The notes beneath the pieces are model-generated. The model was not told where the DNA came from and did not search any database. It saw only the letters and a list, made by a program, of their open reading frames with translations. 64,000 bases of DNA from Sweltsa coloradensis (lineage: Eukaryota; Arthropoda; Insecta; Plecoptera; Chloroperlidae). Shown here piece after piece: positions 11,749-24,210 of the stretch. Position 1 is the first letter of the stretch. Each line of letters begins with the position of its first letter. Made by a program: the position numbers and the translations under genes. The stretch is taken from contig JAMZAV010000027.1 of NCBI GenBank assembly GCA_024449915.1, forward strand, positions 868,001-932,000. Direction: 5' to 3'.

Positions 11749-12444
11749 AAGCATATACTGCCCTCATTTATAATTTTATAACTACCAGGCTACTAATAGA
11801 ATAATAATGTATTTTATAATATATTTTTAATCGATTATTAGACTGTCTTGCTGTCTGCTGTGTATTCATAATTAAATGTTCAAGGATTTTTTTTATATTA
11901 TTATACTTAACTGATGGTTCGATTTGAATTTTGACGTGTCTCAAACTTAAAATAATTATAAATTATAACATAATGAACATTCCTATTTCATAAATGCTGT
12001 AGACAGTAAAGCTTGTTGTAATCCCTCAAAACTTATTCGACATTTTGGAATTGTACAAAATATCGTGTACAGGTAAATGAGGGAGGAGTATTTCACATTC
12101 AATGAAGTATCCTACTTACATTATGCGTTCGCAGCATCAAACAGATTCCAAAATTATATTAAAATCGTGTCAAAACATTTTTTATTCATCTCTTTCTGTG
12201 TGAAAATTAGATTTTCGGTGTTTGTGAATTAATTGAGATATTTGTATCGAATTTCATATGCCCTTTTTCAGTCAGTTTTATCCTCTCGTTTTTGTTGAAG
12301 CGGCGATCGAGTCTATTCCACGTAATTATTAGGTTGGAACTCGACTGGTCCGGAAAGCAACATGCTTTTGTTTATCCTATCTCGAGTTGACTACATCTAG
12401 TTTGTTCTTAATCTGATCAGGTTTAGTACATTATATAAATCACG

Positions 12445-12819
12445 ATGGAATGCCAGTGCAGTGCTTACAATCACACACGAAAACGTGCTCGAACGAATGG
12501 TTTAGTACACAGGAAATACCTTTATCCACGTTGGCTTCGAAAAAAAACTTCTCTCAAATTATATTACAGTTTGTTCACACGATACCTTTTACTGGCGTAT
12601 TACAAAACTAAAAGTTTAGTCTATATCGTGTTGATCTATATTTATAAAAGCTTTACTATTGATGCCCCTAGACTGGCACTGGCATTTTTTTTAACTCCCA
12701 CAAGAATTAATCTAGAGGAACTCTTTTACATATTCAGCAATAATGATAAGCTACAAACTTCAATCGGATTTGAAGATCAACCGTTTACCAGTGAACACCA
12801 CTTTGTTTCATGGGACTAA
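12445..12819 (+). other. 124-codon open reading frame without support
   Basis: The frame has a true ATG and an open run to 12819, with a basic N-terminal third and a Tyr/Leu-rich hydrophobic middle. AT-rich DNA commonly yields such a composition by chance. No motif, signal peptide or splice context was recognised. Confidence 0.1.
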
Positions 12820-13184
12820 ACGACGAATTAATGATTGAAGTGTCTAGACCAACTTTTGACAAACAAATAGAATTATTAATTAAACGGAATCGTAAAATAA
12901 TTTTGAAACTAATTTCCCTGTCTTTCTAAAGGGACGTTGATTGATAATTTATTTCCGGAAAACCCTGTTTCGCGTTCTCTGAGACTCGTGCTAACTGCAA
13001 AACGACCAAGATACTAGACGAGCCTGTAGCGCACGTGAATAATATAATACGTACTGCAGATAAATGTCAAGGCTGCTTATATTTACAATATTGTGGTTTA
13101 TGTCCATTCACGTTTATCCAGTCTCCAACCTAAATTCCCGTTCGTGATGTTCTGAATATGAAACTATAATTTTGGTAAGGTGGT

Positions 13185-13262
13185 GAGCGTGTTGGCTCAT
13201 CACATGGTTTGTTACAAGTCAGACGCGTGTAACGAAGAGTCGTGGGTTTGAATCCGCATGCA
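13185..13262 (+). mobile_element. tRNA-like SINE head
   Basis: GGTTTGAATCC at 13245-13255 matches the pol III B-box consensus with one change. About 55 bp upstream, TGGTGAGCGTGTTGG is a degenerate A box. There is no closing acceptor stem, so this is a SINE or tRNA pseudogene fragment. Confidence 0.4.
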
Positions 13263-13792
13263 CATCTGTCAGCAGTCATCACCTCGAATACAATACAAAA
13301 CAATGATATTTATTTCACTGTATGTGCACTTTATGCACTTAGCACAATGTTATTACCAGCCAAGGCAAAAATAACGAGATTCGATATTACAATAAAATTC
13401 TTCCTCCAGACTATACAATGTACCAAACAATTGTTTAGTATAATCTTACAAGTAGGTAAAGATAATATGCATTGAAAAGCACCTAAATGAAACTTAACAC
13501 ATCAAGAAGTAAAACCTTGATGTTAAAATAATTGTCAAGTTCAGCAATGTCTGGTTATTTTGCATTTTGTTTCTAACTAATCGCTGTTGACCTCGAGCAT
13601 AACTTGTTTCTCATACCTTCCTCGTCTCTAGAAAACTGCATCCACCATACAATGCGTCATGCTTAATCGTCTCTGTAAGCCCAAACGAGGTTATATAATC
13701 ATAGAGGTGTAAATGCTTATAACCTATACCCCCATGCATTCTCGTAATCGTAAATTCATGGAACGTGGACTAAAACATACTCTCCAAAAGAA

Positions 13793-13815
13793 GCATTCTA
13801 GAAGCATTCTAGAAT
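13793..13815. repeat. 11-bp direct repeat containing TTCTAGAA
   Basis: GAAGCATTCTA occurs twice in tandem and is followed by GAATC, creating two TTCTAGAA palindromes. TTCNNGAA is the core pairing of a heat-shock element, but the spacing between the pairs is three bases rather than two. Confidence 0.5.
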
Positions 13816-13893
13816 CAAATTAAATATGTGTTCAATTTGATTTAACTCACCAGCTTACTGTTACGTTACACAAAAACACCAACTGATAAGATT

Positions 13894-13993
13894 GCATTCT
13901 GTTTTTATACCCGATTTATTGATTCTATTTACTCACAAAACACACAGATAACGTATGAATTAATCAAGTAATCGGGTATAAAAACAGAAATGC
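13894..13993. repeat. Inverted repeat with 23-bp arms
   Basis: GCATTCTGTTTTTATACCC and the following GATT (13894-13916) are mirrored at 13970-13993 with a single inserted base. The arms are separated by about 53 bp. It could be a small fold-back element or a stem-loop transcript; there is no obvious target-site duplication. Confidence 0.8.
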
Positions 13994-14114
13994 ACTCTTC
14001 ATTCACATTATAATAAGCTATAAAAACTCGTTTCTGACATTCTTACCGAAAACATTTAAAAAACTTAGAACTTCCTTAAAATGTTAACATTACAATAATT
14101 TAGATTTCTAAATT

Positions 14115-14330
14115 GTTATTATTATTTATTCCAACATGACATTTAACAATCACATTGCTGGTGGTAAAAATTAGATCTTAGACACATAACACAAAGTGTC
14201 CTACCAAGAGGACAATAAACACAATACAATAATAGCAATATACAAAACACAGAATAACAATATACTCAATAATCTCAATATCAAGAAACACAAATGAAAT
14301 CACAAAACATTACACATAGATAACACAAAT
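14115..14330 (-). repeat. Retroelement 3' tail, minus orientation
   Basis: On the minus strand the sequence ends in GGAATAAATAATAATAAC after an A/C-rich (plus strand) body. This simple tail is typical of non-LTR retrotransposon or SINE 3' ends. The family is not recognised. Confidence 0.35.
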
Positions 14331-14375
14331 AAATATAATACAAAAATGTTAGCGACTGTGAGTGTGAATTTGAGT

Positions 14376-14440
14376 GTGAATGTGATTAAGCTATAAGTTG
14401 CTGTTATATATGGTCAAGCACCTTGTGAATGTGATTAAGC
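14376..14440. repeat. Short direct repeat GTGAATGTGATTAAGC
   Basis: The 16-mer occurs at about 14376 and 14425, preceded by further GTGAGTGTGAAT-like units. It is a small degenerate tandem array. Confidence 0.7.
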
Positions 14441-14811
14441 AGACGAAAAATCACAATACACATAACAAAACGAAGTAAACATTTTGTACTTGATGTTTAA
14501 TTGTGCTGTTCGCGTGATTTAAAATCTCACGTCAAACACCTAACATCGCACTCGTGTTTGCATGGGGTAAATTCAAGTAGTTACTAATTGGTCTCTCCTG
14601 CATTATGGTTTCTCTTGTATATTTAGTGAGTCTATTTTGGTACGTTCACGCGCTTCCATTTAGGTAAGTATGGTAGACGAAGACGCAGGCAGTAGGCTTG
14701 ACAAGAGGTTGGGATTGTGAATATCACCCAATATTTACCAAGTGGTGGTAAGAGAGACTGAAGGGTGCGAGGGATTGTGTTACAGTTTTGTTTACATTGT
14801 TCATCTCCTCC

Positions 14812-15001
14812 TTGGAGGGTTAGCAGGAGGATCCACACACCACAGCTTATAGTAGCGACGTCTTAGCCTAGATAGACCAGTGGATCTCTGGTAGCGTTAT
14901 ATGGTATTGAGGGTTAGTATGGGGGATTTACACAGCAGGGCTTAGTATAGCGACGTCTTTAGCCTCGATAGACGCAGTGGCCGCTGGTGATGCTAGTATG
15001 G
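14812..15001. repeat. Two-copy tandem repeat, period 95 bp
   Basis: Copy one (14812-14906) and copy two (14907-15001) share, in order, GAGGGTTAG, CACAGC/CACAGCAGGGC, TAGCGACGTCTT, AGCCTAGATAGAC/AGCCTCGATAGAC and CAGTGG. It is diverged but clearly one duplication. The overlapping minus-strand frame at 14632-14838 is not recognised. Confidence 0.8.
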
Positions 15002-17370
15002 AAAGGTTTAAGCTTCTTAAATAAATTTGGTAATACTATTCTCGTACCAATATAAAAATATTCGTAAGTCCAACCTATACTCAATGGTCCAACCAATATG
15101 TCGTTAGAATAAAAAGGGAGAGAAAACTTTGTTTTTACAAAACGAATCAAAACTTTGCTGTAGAAAAACAATTAAATTGAATTAAAATTGGTCACAGAAT
15201 AACAAAACTTTAAAATTTCTACAACATTATAAAAACATATGGTTTAAACAAATACAAGAAATTACCAGTGTTATAGTTTCCATATTTTGACCATACGATG
15301 ATTGATTTCGAAACTTCGTGAACAAGAATGACGACTCGTTGAGAACATAAACATTTAATTTGTAATCACTATTGGTCTACTTAAGAAAATAATGTAGAAT
15401 GTTTCCTATTTGAAAATATGAAGGGATTTTCATCGGAAGATAGAAATTAGCCGTGTACGCATGCAGGTCTTGAAGACAAAACGTTTTATTTGGGAAATTA
15501 TAATTCAATAATTCATGAAAGATTTACTTGTGTGGTGTATTAATTAAATTTTACTCCTTTTACATATTTAAATTTTGTCTTTCTCGTCTTAAGGTGCTCA
15601 GAATTCACGTGATTTTATATTTATTATTGGTGGACACAGAATGTATTTTAGTCACGTCGTTCTAGATGAGATTTGTTCTTTATTTTGTAAAGTAAACCTA
15701 GTTTCTTACATGTTTGGTGTGCGTCAGACAGCCTAAGGCCTAAGAGCACTTAAACTTGTCCCCACCCCTCACCCTTCTCTTATGAACACTTGTACCTTAC
15801 TCTAAGAAGAGACAAGATATATTGAAGTGTTGACGTCATTACGTGAACTAACCCGCCACAAGCTACTTGCAAAGAGTAATCCGTGTAAGATGTCTCACAA
15901 GAGTAGAATATGGTATAAATGTAGGTTGACGAGGCTTTTTTTATTATATGAATGTTAAATAAAACCTATCGAATTTTAGCAACATGTCGTGTTTAAAAAT
16001 AAAATATTTTACCCCCTTACATTTTATCCCCCGACCCCACCCCCCTTATAATAAATTTTCATCTTCGCCAACGCAACGCAACTCCTAAACTAAATTAAAT
16101 TGTACCTTACGAATTTAAGCCGTCAATAACTTCAATTTATACAAAATAATAAATTCAACAATAATCTGCAATGAGTGTGCAAGGTTTTAGAAGTTTGTTC
16201 TTATATGAATATTTTTCTAACGAGTTTGAAATTATAAAAGTTGCAGTCTATGTTCACTTCATTAAATAAAAGTTTAATAAATAAAATACAAATAATGCGT
16301 TGATTATGTATGCTTTCACATTACCCCGGACTTAATTACCACCTGAGTTCGTTTTTATTATTTTTATTATTAGTTATTTTACCTTATTCTTCACCCATCC
16401 ATACCTAAGGTATTTTCAGAGGGTTGGCTAACCCAATTGACTTCCGTCTGTTTTCTTCGTTGCCATTCTACTGCAATCACTAGATCACATCCTCTCGTTT
16501 CTTCCTTATCCCGTCTTCTACCAATTGGGATCAATTTACTGTTTTTCGATCCCATATATCCCCCTCCCTTCTTGAACACTCCATTCAACTTCCAGTTATG
16601 TGCTGCAGTGCGTCACGTAATTCTGACAATTGACATGTTAATGATGCAGTTATGTATCTCAACAATAAAACTCATGTTTAGTATACTGCAATATGCATCA
16701 CTTTTCAGGCAATCCGTCTGTGGTCAAGTCAGGTCCCACAATAAAAACCAAAGATGACTTCCAGTTATATGTGATTTTTGTTGACATTGAAATTCAACAA
16801 GGATTATACCGAATGCGTTTGGTGACTTTTGTGGTCAGGGAAGGAACTATCCGCACTTGTGTCATAAGAATTTTAAAACATTTATGTTTTATTAATTTAT
16901 TAATATTTAAAAAATGTATACATACAGCATATTATGATTAGTATACCATTAGGCGCAAACATTTTAAACTTATACAACAATGCAAACTAACTATAAGATA
17001 TAACAAGTAAGACTAAATATAAAAACACAAGTTAAACAAGTTAAGAATGTCTGAATATTTTATCGACCCGGCACCTCCACCAAGAATACTTTTGCTAAAG
17101 GAATTGCATTCCCCCCCCCCCCCTTCCACAATCTGTTGTTAAGCAGCTTCACTCTCTATTTAGGGTCATTCCATACCTTCCATACCATTTGTTTTAATAT
17201 AGGTTCTACTTATATACACTGAAATGCAAACTGTTGGTAACAGGTAAATATTTGATAACGCGTGTTGTCATATAGATCAAATACTTTCGTGTGAGGTAAC
17301 AAATTGATTCAATGTTTCATAGTTATCATCAAATATACTAGCCTCTCGTTTGTTTTGTCCATCCACAGGT
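15002..17370. other. AT-rich non-coding stretch
   Basis: No confident gene or repeat. A poly-C run lies at 17111-17123. A 65-codon minus-strand frame at 16391-16588 and an overlapping plus-strand frame (non-ATG start) have no recognisable motif. They sit in a slightly GC-richer patch that may be a decayed transposon. Confidence 0.4.
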
Positions 17371-17379
17371 CTATTATCA

Positions 17380-17452
17380 CGCCCCCCGTGTGCGCACTGC
17401 AGGGATCGAATCTATACGCACTCGCCTCATGAATAGGCATCAGTTAGCACAG
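17380..17452 (-). mobile_element. tRNA-like SINE head, anticodon-arm visible
   Basis: On the minus strand a D-arm-like GTGCTAACTGATGCC is followed by GCCT-ATTCATG-AGGC, a four-pair stem with a seven-base loop shaped like an anticodon arm. AGATTCGATCCC (a B-box match) follows. No matching acceptor stem was found, so a functional tRNA is unlikely. Confidence 0.4.
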
Positions 17453-17640
17453 GAATAATAATTGAGATGAGTGTTTCGATTGCCTGTTGGAAAGAGAAGC
17501 GCAAACGAAACGGTGGCAGTTTTAAACGCCAATTTGTAGCGTCATTACCGGTGTCGATATTTCGCCCGCGGATAACAAAAGATCGCCTGATTTTAATCAT
17601 ACGTGAACAAGAACCCTAATTGGTTTCATTACATTTTTCA

Positions 17641-17908
17641 GTTGAAAACCAAACTGGGGTTTCAATTGTGTCGAATTGTTCTTTTTACTTTTGGAGCTGT
17701 TAAATTATTCAGGAAACAGTTGAATAGGCTCCACAGTTCTATGGACAAACGTTCTTTATTCGCTTTGGGGTGTTTTTCTATGATTTCGATGAAAACTCCC
17801 CACGGGGACAAAGTTTGTTCTTATTTGAAGACTGAAAACCTGAGTTTTGAAATCCCGGCGAGACGTTTCCAACTCAATGGCCAAGTCATACACTCCAATC
17901 CGAGATGA
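17641..17908 (+). other. Open frame behind a good splice acceptor, unsupported
   Basis: TTACATTTTTCAG ending at 17640 is a good 3' splice site. The frame behind it stays open for 88 codons to TGA at 17906-17908, with an internal ATG at 17741. Codon use is not distinctive and no domain is seen. It could be a terminal exon, but there is no independent support. Confidence 0.12.
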
Positions 17909-18183
17909 GTCCCGCCATTCAAATGTTACTCTTGGAAGATATTTTAAAAGTGAATCGAAATCTCAAGCATTCTACAAATATTTCTAAGAGATGTTTACAT
18001 TGTGCTTTTTCAAGTTTTCAAAGTCCTTTCCGCGCTCTTAGATTTTCTTGCATTTTCTTTGTGTTTTCGAGAAAACGTCTTCTCGTTCACAACGTAAACA
18101 TCAGCCTCACATATCCATCCCGTTTTCAATTATGCATTACATTTCAACATTCGATTACTTTGAGGTTCAACACGAATGGAGTT

Positions 18184-18207
18184 ATTTATATATATATATA
18201 TATATAA
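18184..18207. repeat. (TA)n microsatellite
   Basis: An uninterrupted run of roughly ten TA units. Confidence 0.95.
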
Positions 18208-18821
18208 AGTTATTTACCTTGAAAGCTGTCATGTATCTTTTATTTCTATTTACTCGTTGGCAAAACCCAAGTCAATTTGTTTTTAATCATTTTAGGACAA
18301 GAGAAGTGTACATCATTGTTGTTGTACAATAAGTATCATCTAAGTGGAGTTTAATAATAACTTTTCCACTTGTCCTTGGCTATAACGGAATGGGACTCAA
18401 TTATTATAATTTATCTTAAAGCGAGCAGCATTGACGTATTTGCATTGTCGAGCTGCATTCGAGGGGACGCGAATGATGGCCATTTCACACACGTTATAAA
18501 TACACGCTGTCCAACTGAACCATGTTTCAAGTGTTTCGTGTTCCTTTTTTTTTGACAAGAAAACGATATTATAATTACCCGTGTCAATCACAATTCTCCT
18601 TGTTTGTCGCCAGAGGACGCGAAACGAGTCGTGCGTGCAATTATTGGTTCATAATCATGTTGTCGCTCACATTGATAATTATGTGTTTAGTTTTCAATTT
18701 CATTGGCAGGAAAACACTCCCGTCCGTGGGATCGATAATGTTTTAATACAAATCCATGAATTAAAAGATAGACGTAGAATACATTCATAAATTTAAATTT
18801 ACCATAGGGTTTATTAAAACT

Positions 18822-18892
18822 TGACCGGGGGTCGAACCCGGGTTTCCTGCTTGCCGGGTGGACATATTACCCGCTAGACCATCCAGACGATA
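18822..18892 (-). mobile_element. tRNA-like sequence (Glu/Gly-type boxes), SINE head or tRNA pseudogene
   Basis: On the minus strand, TGGTCTAGCGGG fits the A box and GGGTTCGACCCCC fits the B box, at near-normal tRNA spacing. This is the best-preserved pair of pol III boxes in the window. The first bases (GTCTGGA) do not pair with those after the T arm, so the acceptor stem is missing. It is therefore called a SINE head or pseudogene rather than a gene. Confidence 0.5.
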
Positions 18893-19996
18893 ACTTAGTT
18901 ATTTTGTATTTTATTTTTCATTGCTGGTGTATTATATTTATGTTATGAACTGATGGTCGAGTTGGATTTTATTTCATCATTTCTGTATTGTATTTCATAT
19001 TTTCCCCTGTGGTAAACGTTGTTCAACATTTAATTTCCACGTCGTATTGATAATAATATACTACTATATTTACTTCAACAGCTAGCTGCATAGAAACTTA
19101 CTTGAAATTGAAAGAATTTAATTTTTTTCTTATTTTGGCGAATGGACACAAATTACTACTCTGTGTACTTACAAGGGATAATAGAACAATTTTCAATTTT
19201 TTGTATAGTTTCGCATTTTAAATAAACAAACCAGATATTGAATACCAAAAGGTGGCAGGTGCGGAAACTAACAGTCAACAATGGGTTGATAATCACACAT
19301 TTAATTTTTCCGGCAGCCTTAAAACGATGTAAAATCTTCAGGATGCAGAAACAATGTAATGTCAGCTCCCTTTAAAGAAGCTCCAAATATAAATAGAAAT
19401 GTTACAAAAGAAATTAACACAAATCATGGAAATGAGTTAAATGGTGTGTTTGCATACCTTGTAACAAATCTGCTCTTGATAACATACTAGACACATGAGC
19501 ATGAGCAGTTTTTTGTGACTAATAAATCTTTTTGAAAAATAAAACTCAAAACGTAAATTTGAGGGAATGTGGTTCATTATATTCACATCTTCCCTGGAGA
19601 AATCTCGTTCTCACTCGAAACTCTCGTAACAAAGCAGAAACAAGTAGAAGAATTAACAGCTCTCAGCATATAATGCATAAAACGAATACAAGTTTTTTTA
19701 TATACTTATTTTTAAATAATGTTTTAAGGTAAAGCTCTAATTCATACTACCAGCCGTTTGATTATCATGTCATGGTTACATTTAAATAAATATAAGAATT
19801 ATAAGAATTTGAAAAGCAATACATTTTGTGTTTTTTCCGCAGTGTTCAAATACTTAAATTAAAAGTCTAACGTTTCGATACGACTGTGCATACCATCAAT
19901 ATCATCTGAGGCAGACTGAAGATACAAATTTGAGATTGTTGTTGCATACTGTTGCTGCCTCTTTGCCTTCATTGTCACTGTCCAATCCCACACGAA
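18893..19996. other. AT-rich non-coding stretch, nothing recognised
   Basis: No repeat family, coding signal or RNA gene was recognised. Confidence 0.5.
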
Positions 19997-20034
19997 CATC
20001 ATCATCATCATCATCATCATCATCTTCGTCGTCT

Positions 20035-20121
<87 letters not shown>
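19997..20121. repeat. Compound (ATC)n-(CGT)n microsatellite
   Basis: About nine ATC units (19997-20024) pass into about thirty CGT/TCG units (20026-20120). The block is among the most CpG-dense in the window. The poly-Ser, poly-Arg, poly-Thr and poly-Asp frames on both strands are translations of the repeat and not proteins. Confidence 0.95.
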
Positions 20122-20122
<1 letters not shown>

Positions 20123-22880
20123 GTCGTCATCATCTGCATCAACAACATCAAAAAAATCATCCAGTACTAGCGTATTAGTCATCAACAGTACTAGTATCAA
20201 TATATATTCAATATGGATTTCATTACACTAATACTCTAGGTAGGTAATCATGCATTTGGAAAGTCACAATTGTAAAACATAAAGCTTTGAAATAAGTTTA
20301 TTAAGTAAGTTAAGAAAGTTATACATAATATTTACGCCTAAGTTTGTTAAGACAGTGGTATGTAAATAGTTCGCCTCAACAAGTTACATTTTAGCATGGT
20401 TTTAAAATAAATAAACAATCGATCACAACATTCTACAAAATTATTTTTAAAACGTGTAGTGCCTGAGGGCATCACGGCTCATACTGGCATTAAATTGAAA
20501 CAAAACTCACGCCTCGACAGCTTACATTACATCTAATAACCCCCATCAATAAGACAAACTTATTTCAAAGTAACAAGGAACGATACTTGGTGCTTTCGTG
20601 TTTAGGAAACAAAAGATGTCGCCTGCCAATTTGAAAACTTAACGCCTACCGTTCCAAGAGTTTACGCTAAAAGATTTTCGCTACTCCATAAAGTTCTCTC
20701 CGGCTCGACAACAAAAGCTTAATAACGGTTTTTGTTCGTCAAAATCTCTTCCGGGAGTCAGAATAATGAGAACATACTGGCTATTCGTGTGAATCCTTTA
20801 AGCTTGGATAATAAATCAACATTTTGGTGACATGCAACGCTCATATTTCGTTTTGTTATTTTTCATGTTCGGACTACAATTTTATTGATCTTCGTATTCG
20901 CTTTCATTATATGTAGATTTTGTCCTTATTAATAACTTTCCACAATGGCAAATGCAAAGAAAGGAATAGAAACACGTACACGTCTAATAAGATGTAGTGC
21001 GGTTTTGAGCGTCATGATATAGAAGATTGTTTACTGGCGAACGCTCGGCTGTTCAGCATGAGCATGAATGATATTACTCTACAGTATATACATCTAGCTA
21101 GACAGAAGCACATAATGTACCATTACCATAATCTTGTTTACAATGAGAAGGTGGTTGGAGTCTTGACTTCAAAGCATCCTTATGAGTACTTTAAAATAAA
21201 TAGTATAGACTCAAACTGAAGTACGTATATTCCTTCATCGTGGAGAATCTCATTTATAATATTATTTAGAGCTATTCTGTATAAATCGGCGTTGCTGAAA
21301 CTTTCACCACCCATCAAACTAGAAAGCATTTTCATTATATTATATTTTACTGCAATAAAGGACCAGTCGTATGCCATTTGAGTCCTCATTCACATCATGG
21401 CCACCCTTGATGAACGAGTATAGACAATTATTATACACATTCACTAGAGCCAGGTTCTCAAACATTTTATCCACTGTGGTTGAATGGATGTGATTGTAAC
21501 GAGTAATGTCTTCCCTTCATGTCTAACCCTTTTTACCAAAACGCAAAACGCAATTGCGTACGGTGCATTGGCGACTAAGTCTGTATTCATGTGTGTCCAG
21601 ATGCAGAAGCAATGTTCTACAAGGATTAAGTCTAAATTAAGAATATTTTATATGTTCATGTCGATTATTCGACGAAATAAGATATAAAATAATGCAAACT
21701 ATTTGGGAAAAGTTAAAATAAAAATTAATAATGAGTCCAGTTCAACCTATGGAAGTTAATTTGCATAATTTTGTTAATTCAGGTCATGGTATTTGAAAAA
21801 TTATGTAAAGCAATCTTTAATAATAACTTTATTATGAAATGCACTTAGAATTTTATAGGTTTGCATACGAATTGAAGTTGTGGCAACATTGTATGTAAAT
21901 CCTGGATTTACACCGATAAAAATAAACCCCGGCTTCATGCAATCATGCGTGATCACCATACATACATGCATGTATTTATGTTCAACTACAATATTGATAA
22001 CATTGTGAATGACAAATCTAGTTGCCGTTTGCCATGCTAAGGGTCGTATTTTAGTACTGCTTAAACAATCCTGATTCATTATCTCTTTTTCACCGAGGTA
22101 ATCGATAATGGTTTTGTTCAGGCGGATCATTAACGGACGCTAACGACCGTATTAATGAGCCACCAGCGCTTAGTGAACCACCACTCCGTAAAACAATTAA
22201 ACATATCGAGTTTTAAATATTGTCGCAAATTTGTTGGTAAATAATTTAGTTGTGCTTTATACAATTGTTTCACTGGTCAAAAACATTGCAGTTTCACTAA
22301 TATTTTTATATTTCAGTTAATTTTACGTCCAATTAATAGTTTGTATAGTACATGGGTTGCCGGTTGACTGTTACCAACCGCCATTAGTATGTGAATTACA
22401 GTAAAAAATATAATATGTATTTTATTTTACCACATGTATCAAAACAAATTCTTTGCTGTATCTATAATCATTTCAGAAATAATATTTTATTTTGCTGTAC
22501 TAACTGTGGAAAAGAGATACTTGTCTGTTGGATACAAAAAGTTGCATGTATTTTTTTAACTCTGCCAGTTCTCACTACTAGCCGTTTTACTTACCATTAC
22601 ATATAAGTTTACTAAAAATACATAGTTTTAAAGCCTAATACACTATAATTTAATATTTTGATAATATTTCACTTAATTCTTTTTTAACCATTGTTCATCA
22701 TGTTCCGCGTTTACTAAGTGTATTTGATGCTGTCTTTCGTGATGCAAAGAATTCAAAATCGCAAATGGAGACTCGCTTGTAGTCGTGACTTGCTTAAAAA
22801 CACAAGAGGCAACTCGTGTGATGTTGTCTTCATGATCTTACATCAGCTGTTTTCAAAGGTGGAATGTGGTAGCTGCGTTT
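20122..22880. other. AT-rich non-coding stretch, nothing recognised
   Basis: Several 60-110-codon frames are present on both strands (for example 21801-22130 minus). None has a motif, signal peptide or splice context that I can defend. Confidence 0.5.
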
Positions 22881-22884
22881 TACA

Positions 22885-22896
22885 TGACCTTGACCT
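22885..22896 (+). promoter_or_regulatory. TGACCTTGACCT, nuclear-receptor-type site
   Basis: The 12-mer contains TGACCTTGA, the reverse complement of the FTZ-F1/ERR-type half-site TCAAGGTCA, followed by a second ACCT. It lies 18 bp upstream of an ATG at 22914 with a GCCACC context. That ATG opens a frame with a possible donor (TCT|GTAAGA) about 57 bp later. All of this may be chance in 64 kb. Confidence 0.2.
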
Positions 22897-23350
22897 AATC
22901 AACCGTGGCCACCATGCTTTCTGCTGTCGTCCATGATGTGCGTATCATGGTAGTGGTAGACATCTTGTCTGTAAGATGTGCTTCTCGTGCCGGGTTGAAC
23001 GTCACTGTCCGTCAATCATCCCTTCCTTTTGATCACACTTGCCGGCGTTGCAGCTTGATTTATGCACTACAGACTTTGTTTACTTATATTCCCATCAACT
23101 GTATATGTGTGTATGTACGTTATGAATTAGTAGCGTATGTATTGGTATGTATAGTATGTATGTAGTGTTGTACAGTGAATGTATTTTTTATTGCTACCAT
23201 GCGGGATAACTATATATAACTCAAATATAATAACTGACAATTAACCTAAGTAATTCGAGATTGTAAACTTGCTTTTATTTCAAAAATTTTCATGTCAAAT
23301 GGTGTATTTTGGAGTATTCTGGTTAAAGAAATTATTTTATTTTATTTTGG

Positions 23351-23374
23351 CCCCCCCCCCCCCCCCCGCCCCAC
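23351..23374. repeat. Poly-C tract
   Basis: Seventeen consecutive C, then GCCCC, lie about 240 bp upstream of the homopolymer-distorted segment. Confidence 0.9.
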
Positions 23375-23609
23375 AACCAAACAAGTTCCCAATATATACT
23401 ATTTTGTACATAAATATATTGAACTTTGATATTATTTTCCTGTTAAATGGTGTTTATTTCGTTTATCATTACAGAATTTTAGAAATGAAGCGATCAATAT
23501 GCAAAGCACTGCTCTTTTCTTCTGTTCGTTGCTCTCACCTAGCTTCTCTGTAAACTAGACACACACATAACAAAAACTTGTAGAAATACAGCCAAACCTT
23601 ACAATCACT

Positions 23610-24178
23610 AAAAACTTTTTTGGAAAAGGGAAATTTTTTTTTGGAAAACAAAAAAATTTTTAATTTTTTTTAAAAATTCGTTAAAACCCCTTTTCCTTCC
23701 CCTTAATTTTTAAAAAACATTTTTTAATCAAAAATTTTTTAAAAAATTTTAAAAATTTTTTCTTTTTTTTTTTTTAACCTTTTTCCTTTTTTTCCCCAAA
23801 CAAATTTTTTAAATTTCCTGCCCCTTTGTATCAAAAAATTCAAAAGAAATAAAAATTTCCGTTGGCTTTTTAAAAAAAAGGAATTTGGGGGTTTTTCTTA
23901 ATTTTTTCGGTAATTGGTACTTTTTTTACAATTTTTAAAAAAACCCCCTCCCAATTTTTTTCCCTTGGATTTTGAAGGGGCCGGGGGTTTTGCTGTGAGT
24001 TTCACGGGAAAAAAGGTTTTTTTAAATCCTTTCCTTGCCCCTTCCTTTCACTTTTTTATAAAAATTTTTTTCAAAATTTCCCACCGATTTTTTTTATTTT
24101 TTTTTTTTTTTTTTAAAAAGGGAAATTTTTTTGGGGTTTTAAAAAAAAAAAATAATTAAAATGGTTTTTTTTTAATTT

Positions 24179-24210
<32 letters not shown>

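Noticed and set aside
18822..18892. Functional tRNA gene on the minus strand
   Set aside because: Both pol III boxes are good, but no acceptor stem can be formed, so it is listed as a SINE head or pseudogene.
19859..20200. Long poly-Ser, poly-Arg and poly-Thr frames
   Set aside because: They are direct translations of the (ATC)/(CGT) microsatellite in several frames and on both strands.
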